NCBI GenBank assembly: GCA_002348535.1
Contig: DEBL01000205.1
Location: 20,574 to 29,669, forward strand
Reading direction: 5' to 3'
DNA from: Deltaproteobacteria bacterium UBA2957
GTDB taxonomy: Bacteria; Myxococcota_A; UBA796
Length of the DNA: 9,096 nucleotides
In this document: one piece after another, positions 6,131-9,096 of the stretch
Position numbering within the stretch: position 1 is the first letter of the stretch
Layout of the letters: every line of letters starts with the position of its first letter
Made by a program: the position numbers and the translations under genes
The notes under the pieces: generated by a model
Seen by the model: the letters and a program-made list of their open reading frames with translations, nothing else
The model's database searches: none
What the model was told of the DNA's origin: nothing

Positions 6131-7825
6131 TTGAGCCAACCGGCTTGGGCTGCGGATCTCGCACGCCGTTACCTTGCGGGAGAATCCAGTGTGTTCTTGT
6201 TGCACGGGAACACTCGAGACCTGTTTCCTTCCGAAGAGCAGTCCGGTCAATACGTGGGCTTGGTTACGTATATAGAGCAGTTTTTGGCCCGCTCGAAAGA
6301 CATTGTGTTGACCTACAATGTAAGCCAAGGTGTCCGCTTTCCTGCGCCGGTCATGCGCGCACGGTGCATGGCTGCGATCAATGCGCGCCGAGCATTAGAG
6401 GGCACGGAACCAATCGATACGCTTCCGCGGGCTCCTGCTGAAGTGCTCCCAATGATTGAGTCGTTGGTCACGGATCCTTCGCAACGCATTGCGGTGGTGA
6501 TCGACTTTTTCGAGACGATTGTGCCCATGAGTGACCTGTCCTACATGTCTGACGCCGACAAGGCCACCTTGGTATCCATGCAACGACTAAGTGGTGATCC
6601 AGGACTTCTCGCGAGCGACAACCTTATCGTGTTGGTTTCCGAGCACCTCTCAGATGTGCACCGCCGGGTGGTGAGCAGCGCCCAACTTGCAACCCTCCGG
6701 ATTCCTCTGCCGGCCGAGGCCGCGCGGGCAACCTTCATCGATTCGCAGGACCAAGAGGGGGTTGGCGCGGAGATGAGCAACGCAACGCTGGCCGCTGTTA
6801 CCGCTGGCCTATCGCTGCTTCAGGTTCAGAGCCTGTTTCGGCGCGCGCGCCAGTCGGGGGAAGAAATCCGGTTTGCCACTGTGTCTGCGCGGAAAAAAGA
6901 GATCATCGAACGAGAGTGTCACGGATTGGTTGAATTTGTGGAGCCAGCGCACACCTTTGCCGAGGTGGGTGGACTGGACGGACTGAAGACAGACCTGATG
7001 CGGGTAGCCAATGCCATCAAGGGTGGGAACACAAAGCGAGTGCCGATGGGCATTTTGTTCGTCGGGCCCATGGGCACCGGAAAAACGTATGTGGCCGAGG
7101 CATTTGCTGCCGAGAGTGGACTCACGTGCCTGAAGTTCAAAAACTTCCGCGAGCGCTGGGTGGGCTCAACGGAGGGCAATCTCGAAAAAATTCTGGATGT
7201 GGTCGAGGGGCTCGGTCATGTATTGCTGATCATCGATGAAGCCGACCGCTCCATGGGGTCGGGTTCGGACGGTGACGGCGGTACATCGAGTCGCGTGATT
7301 GCTCGACTAAAAGAATTCATGAGTGACACAAGCCACAGGGGTCGTGTGGTCATGCTGATGATGACCAACCGTCCCGATAAACTCGACGCAGATCTCAAGC
7401 GACCCGGGCGATTCGACTTGAAAATTCCGTTCTTTTTTCCCGAGGACAACGGAACGCGCCGCGCCATCTTGGCCGCGTCCGCCCGTAAAAATGGCATTCA
7501 ACTTTCGCCCGAGGGTCAACTTGGCGCAGTGGCTGAACAGACGGCCGGGTATTCGAGTGCAGAACTGGAACTGGTCATGTTGGCCGCGGCCGCGATTGCG
7601 GATGACGCCGGCCGGGCAATGGTTGATCAGGCCGACCTGACGGCGGCAACTGGGGACGTGATACCGAGTCGCGATACGCGAATGCTGGCATATATGGAGT
7701 TGCTCGCCGTGTTTGAGTCTTCCTCAAGACGCATGCTTCCAGAGCGCTTCCAGACGCTCGATACAGCCACCGTCCAACAGCAGTTGGATGCGCTCAAACT
7801 CCAGTTGGGTCGGCGGGTGCACTGA
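6131..7825 (+). CDS. Two-domain AAA+ ATPase, Ycf46-like
   Basis: A 564-residue protein starting at TTG. The C-terminal half is a classic AAA+ ATPase: Walker A GPMGTGKT (312-319), an aromatic pore-loop candidate RWVG (342-345), Walker B LLIIDEAD (365-372), sensor 1 N413 (TNRPDKLD), arginine fingers R424/R427 (LKRPGRFD) and a sensor-2 region AGYSSAELE (472-480). All residues for ATP hydrolysis are present. The N-terminal half (about 18-205) has AAA-like strands (VFLLHGN, RIAVVIDFFE, NLIVLVSE, LRIPLP) but no Walker A lysine, so it appears to be a degenerate ATPase domain. The linker (AAVTAGLSLLQVQSLFRRA, then GLVEFVEPAHTFAEVGGLDGLK) is very like the Ycf46 family. A hexameric remodelling or unfolding role is expected; the substrate is unknown. 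Coupling to the fibre gene suggests that it handles that protein. Confidence 0.92.
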   Translation: MSQPAWAADLARRYLAGESSVFLLHGNTRDLFPSEEQSGQYVGLVTYIEQFLARSKDIVLTYNVSQGVRFPAPVMRARCMAAINARRALEGTEPIDTLPRAPAEVLPMIESLVTDPSQRIAVVIDFFETIVPMSDLSYMSDADKATLVSMQRLSGDPGLLASDNLIVLVSEHLSDVHRRVVSSAQLATLRIPLPAEAARATFIDSQDQEGVGAEMSNATLAAVTAGLSLLQVQSLFRRARQSGEEIRFATVSARKKEIIERECHGLVEFVEPAHTFAEVGGLDGLKTDLMRVANAIKGGNTKRVPMGILFVGPMGTGKTYVAEAFAAESGLTCLKFKNFRERWVGSTEGNLEKILDVVEGLGHVLLIIDEADRSMGSGSDGDGGTSSRVIARLKEFMSDTSHRGRVVMLMMTNRPDKLDADLKRPGRFDLKIPFFFPEDNGTRRAILAASARKNGIQLSPEGQLGAVAEQTAGYSSAELELVMLAAAAIADDAGRAMVDQADLTAATGDVIPSRDTRMLAYMELLAVFESSSRRMLPERFQTLDTATVQQQLDALKLQLGRRVH

Positions 7826-7880
7826 CGGGTGCCGAGGATTCAACAGTTGTGTCCTTTGGATTGGTGGCGATACCTTGGAA

Positions 7881-8525
7881 ATGGGTTTCAATCGTGTCCT
7901 GCTGGACGCTCTTTTTCCACTCTCCTGCGTCCTGTGCGCGCACTCGAGTAGTGGCGCACTGATTTGCGATGAATGTCGGCCGGTTCGGGCGCGGCCGGTG
8001 CCATTTCCTCTGCGCAGTCCATTGATGGAATACCGGTCGCTCGGGACGTACGAAGGCGACTTAGGGCGTGTCGTCCGGTGCGCAAAATATGGCCGCAATC
8101 TCGCGCTGCTTGATGAGCTCGGTCGCTTGCTGGGGCAGGGGATGATGGATTGGTCCGGAGTGGATCTGATCGTGCCCGTCCCTGCACCGCTTGCGCGACG
8201 GCTGATTCGTGGATTTGATCATGGTTTTCGGTTGGCTCGAGCCGCTGCGATCGAGGCCGGAACCCCGGTAGCGACACCGTTGCAATGGTCAGTTTCCGTC
8301 AGGCAGGTGGGAAAAACTGCGGCCTCACGGAGGATGCTGGATGCATCGGCGATCCGCTCGCGTACCTCGTTGGATGGAATGGACATCGTCGTGGTTGATG
8401 ACGTGGTGACCACGGGGGCGACCTTGCGAGCTGCAGCGTCAGCGGTAGTCGCTGCAGGGGCCCGTTCGGTTCGGGGAATTTCTGTGGTCCACGTTGAAGG
8501 TAAAGGATTCTGTACACGAGAGTAA
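7881..8525 (+). CDS. comF: ComF-family phosphoribosyltransferase-like protein
   Basis: A 214-residue cytoplasmic protein. A Cys4 zinc-binding knuckle lies at C16-x2-C19 and C29-x2-C32 (CVLCAH...ICDEC). The central region has the ComF signature VPVPAPLARRLIRGFDHGF (98-116). The PRPP-binding loop VVVDDVVTTGAT (170-181) carries the acidic pair D173-D174. ComF proteins are needed for DNA uptake during natural transformation in several bacteria (ComFC/ComF), although many lineages carry the gene as a housekeeping homologue of uncertain role. The length is usual for the family. The ATG at 7881 gives a typical family N-terminus; a TTG at 7875 with GGTGG upstream is an alternative. It follows the ATPase by 55 nt and may be co-transcribed with it, but a functional link is not evident. 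Confidence 0.93.
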   Translation: MGFNRVLLDALFPLSCVLCAHSSSGALICDECRPVRARPVPFPLRSPLMEYRSLGTYEGDLGRVVRCAKYGRNLALLDELGRLLGQGMMDWSGVDLIVPVPAPLARRLIRGFDHGFRLARAAAIEAGTPVATPLQWSVSVRQVGKTAASRRMLDASAIRSRTSLDGMDIVVVDDVVTTGATLRAAASAVVAAGARSVRGISVVHVEGKGFCTRE

Positions 8526-8537
8526 AAATTTTTTTAC
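8522..8537. repeat. AT-rich perfect palindrome overlapping the comF stop
   Basis: GTAAAAA (8522-8528) and TTTTTAC (8531-8537) are perfect inverted copies separated by 2 nt and include the comF TAA. The stem is nearly all A-T, so it is not a typical GC-stem terminator. It lies about 50 bp upstream of the sigma-54 promoter, where a bending protein such as IHF or an activator could bind. Confidence 0.45.
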
Positions 8538-8588
8538 GTGTGACGGTTGTGGAACAAGGAATATCCGGAGCCTTCAGGGGTCTTGAAA

Positions 8589-8604
8589 TGGCACGGTTGT
8601 TGCA
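8589..8604 (+). promoter_or_regulatory. Sigma-54 (-24/-12) promoter
   Basis: The sequence TGGCACG-N4-TTGCA (8589-8604) matches the sigma-54 consensus without mismatch. GG of the -24 element is at 8590-8591 and GC of the -12 element at 8602-8603, with the required 10-bp separation. Transcription should begin near 8615, leaving a leader of about 35 nt before the ATG at 8650. Such promoters need an enhancer-binding ATPase acting from upstream; none is encoded in the window. Confidence 0.85.
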
Positions 8605-8635
8605 GCATGTTGATGCGCACGGTCGGGGACCAACC

Positions 8636-8642
8636 AAAAGGA
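8636..8642 (+). promoter_or_regulatory. Strong ribosome-binding site of the small acidic ORF
   Basis: AAAAGGA (8636-8642) sits 7 nt before the ATG at 8650, an ideal spacing. With the sigma-54 promoter just upstream it strongly supports translation of this short frame. Confidence 0.8.
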
Positions 8643-8649
8643 CAAAACA

Positions 8650-8814
8650 ATGAATAAAAACCACACGACTTTGGGCGATTTGATTGAGGTGTTCTACGCG
8701 GAACTCGTCAACGAATACAAAGACGAAAACCTCGCCGAGGTGGTCGCAGCCACCTTGGTAAACGAGATGATACTCGCCGGGCTCCACGTCGATCAAGAAA
8801 TCGCCGCAGCTTAA
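8650..8814 (+). CDS. Small acidic protein under sigma-54 control, unknown function
   Basis: A 54-residue protein, MNKNHTTLGDLIEV... to ...HVDQEIAAA, ending at TAA 8812-8814. It has 7 Glu, 3 Asp and 2 Lys, so is strongly acidic, with no Cys, Trp or signal peptide. Two amphipathic helices are likely, at about residues 7-23 (TLGDLIEVFYAELVNEY) and 26-44 (ENLAEVVAATLVNEMILAG), as a small helical hairpin. Support for it being a gene comes from the perfect sigma-54 promoter 46 nt upstream, the ideal ribosome-binding site and a sensible composition. I do not recognise a family. Its abrupt regulation and size suggest a regulatory, adaptor or marker-like protein made under a specific signal. Opposite-strand frames here look like shadows. 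Confidence 0.78.
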   Translation: MNKNHTTLGDLIEVFYAELVNEYKDENLAEVVAATLVNEMILAGLHVDQEIAAA

Positions 8815-8922
8815 TCGGGGCTGCATCGACTGATTTTGGCGTCGCGAGGCGCACGAACGCTCGGTCCCGCGTTACGATGGGGTTCTGCTGCTTTTCCCCA
8901 CCTCTGCCCATCCCGCGTAGCC
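8815..8922. other. Intergenic region without clear signals
   Basis: A weak stem (GCAGC 8806-8810 with GCTGC 8820-8824) overlaps the small gene's stop, followed by only a TTTT at 8834-8837, so it is at best a poor terminator. TACGAT (8873-8878) could serve as a -10 box for the following gene, but no convincing -35 box was found. Confidence 0.3.
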
Positions 8923-9096
8923 ATGACCAACGGCGCCAGCCCCCACACCGCTTCCGAGTTCGGACCGTCCGTCTGGACCGCTGTTACAGTGCGGGTCGCG
9001 TGGACGCTAATGATGCGCGGCGCCCGGGTCACTCCACCGGTGCTAAGAGACGCGCGGGATCACGCGTTGCTGACACTGGGCGCAGGGGTTGCGGTC
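8923..9096 (+). CDS. Hypothetical protein (partial, runs off the right edge)
   Basis: An open frame from ATG 8923 runs 58 codons to the end of the window (MTNGASPHTASEFGPSVW...). Codons are strongly GC-ending, as expected for coding sequence in this genome. The last residues (HALLTLGAGVAV) are hydrophobic and could enter a membrane segment or the core of a domain, but too little is visible to assign a family. There is no good ribosome-binding site before the ATG, so the true start may differ. A second frame from ATG 8877 is also open, but it is Arg/Pro-rich and less protein-like. Confidence 0.5.
   Translation, partial: MTNGASPHTASEFGPSVWTAVTVRVAWTLMMRGARVTPPVLRDARDHALLTLGAGVAV

Noticed and set aside
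6131..7825. FtsH or proteasome-type protease ATPase
   Set aside because: There is no zinc-metalloprotease HExxH motif, no transmembrane start, and the N-terminal degenerate domain fits Ycf46-like proteins better.
8708..8911. Minus-strand frames over the small sigma-54-driven gene
   Set aside because: They lack ribosome-binding sites and are Arg-rich. The plus-strand ORF has promoter, ribosome-binding site and helical composition.

Overview
The window comes from a GC-rich, Gram-negative-type bacterium. That reading rests on a predicted lipoprotein, a predicted cytoplasm-to-periplasm protein and a near-perfect sigma-54 promoter. Abundant FHA domains, sigma-54 control and a Ycf46-like AAA+ protein suggest Myxococcota, Bradymonadota or another former deltaproteobacterial lineage. 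This placement is inferred from gene style only. There is no rRNA, tRNA, transposase, integrase or CRISPR array.

Left, minus strand (1-1384): a coiled-coil protein (1384 to 854) is followed after 3 nt by a proline-rich, low-complexity protein that starts at 850 and runs off the left edge. A divergent intergenic region (1385-1579) carries a convincing minus-strand promoter and a weaker plus-strand one.

Centre, plus strand (1580-7825): two sub-clusters lie in tandem. The first is a tail-anchored FHA protein, a two-FHA/transmembrane/TPR-like protein and a predicted HEAT-repeat lipoprotein. These genes touch or overlap, so they are probably translationally coupled. Together they look like a phosphothreonine-reading scaffold that spans from cytoplasm to periplasm. 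After a 124-nt gap with a possible promoter and an inverted repeat come a fibre-like protein and, 1 nt later, a two-domain AAA+ ATPase resembling Ycf46. The fibre protein has a 'QGRL' N-domain, a coiled coil, a 'DVMTG' tail-fibre-like segment and a C-terminal beta domain. The close packing suggests that fibre and ATPase work together.

Right, plus strand (7881-9096): a ComF-family phosphoribosyltransferase is followed by an AT-rich intergenic region with a textbook -24/-12 sigma-54 promoter. This drives a 54-residue acidic ORF (8650-8814) of unknown function. A probable further gene starts near 8923 and leaves the window on the right.

The best candidates for something undescribed are the FHA/TPR/HEAT/fibre/AAA cluster as a unit and the sigma-54-driven micro-ORF.
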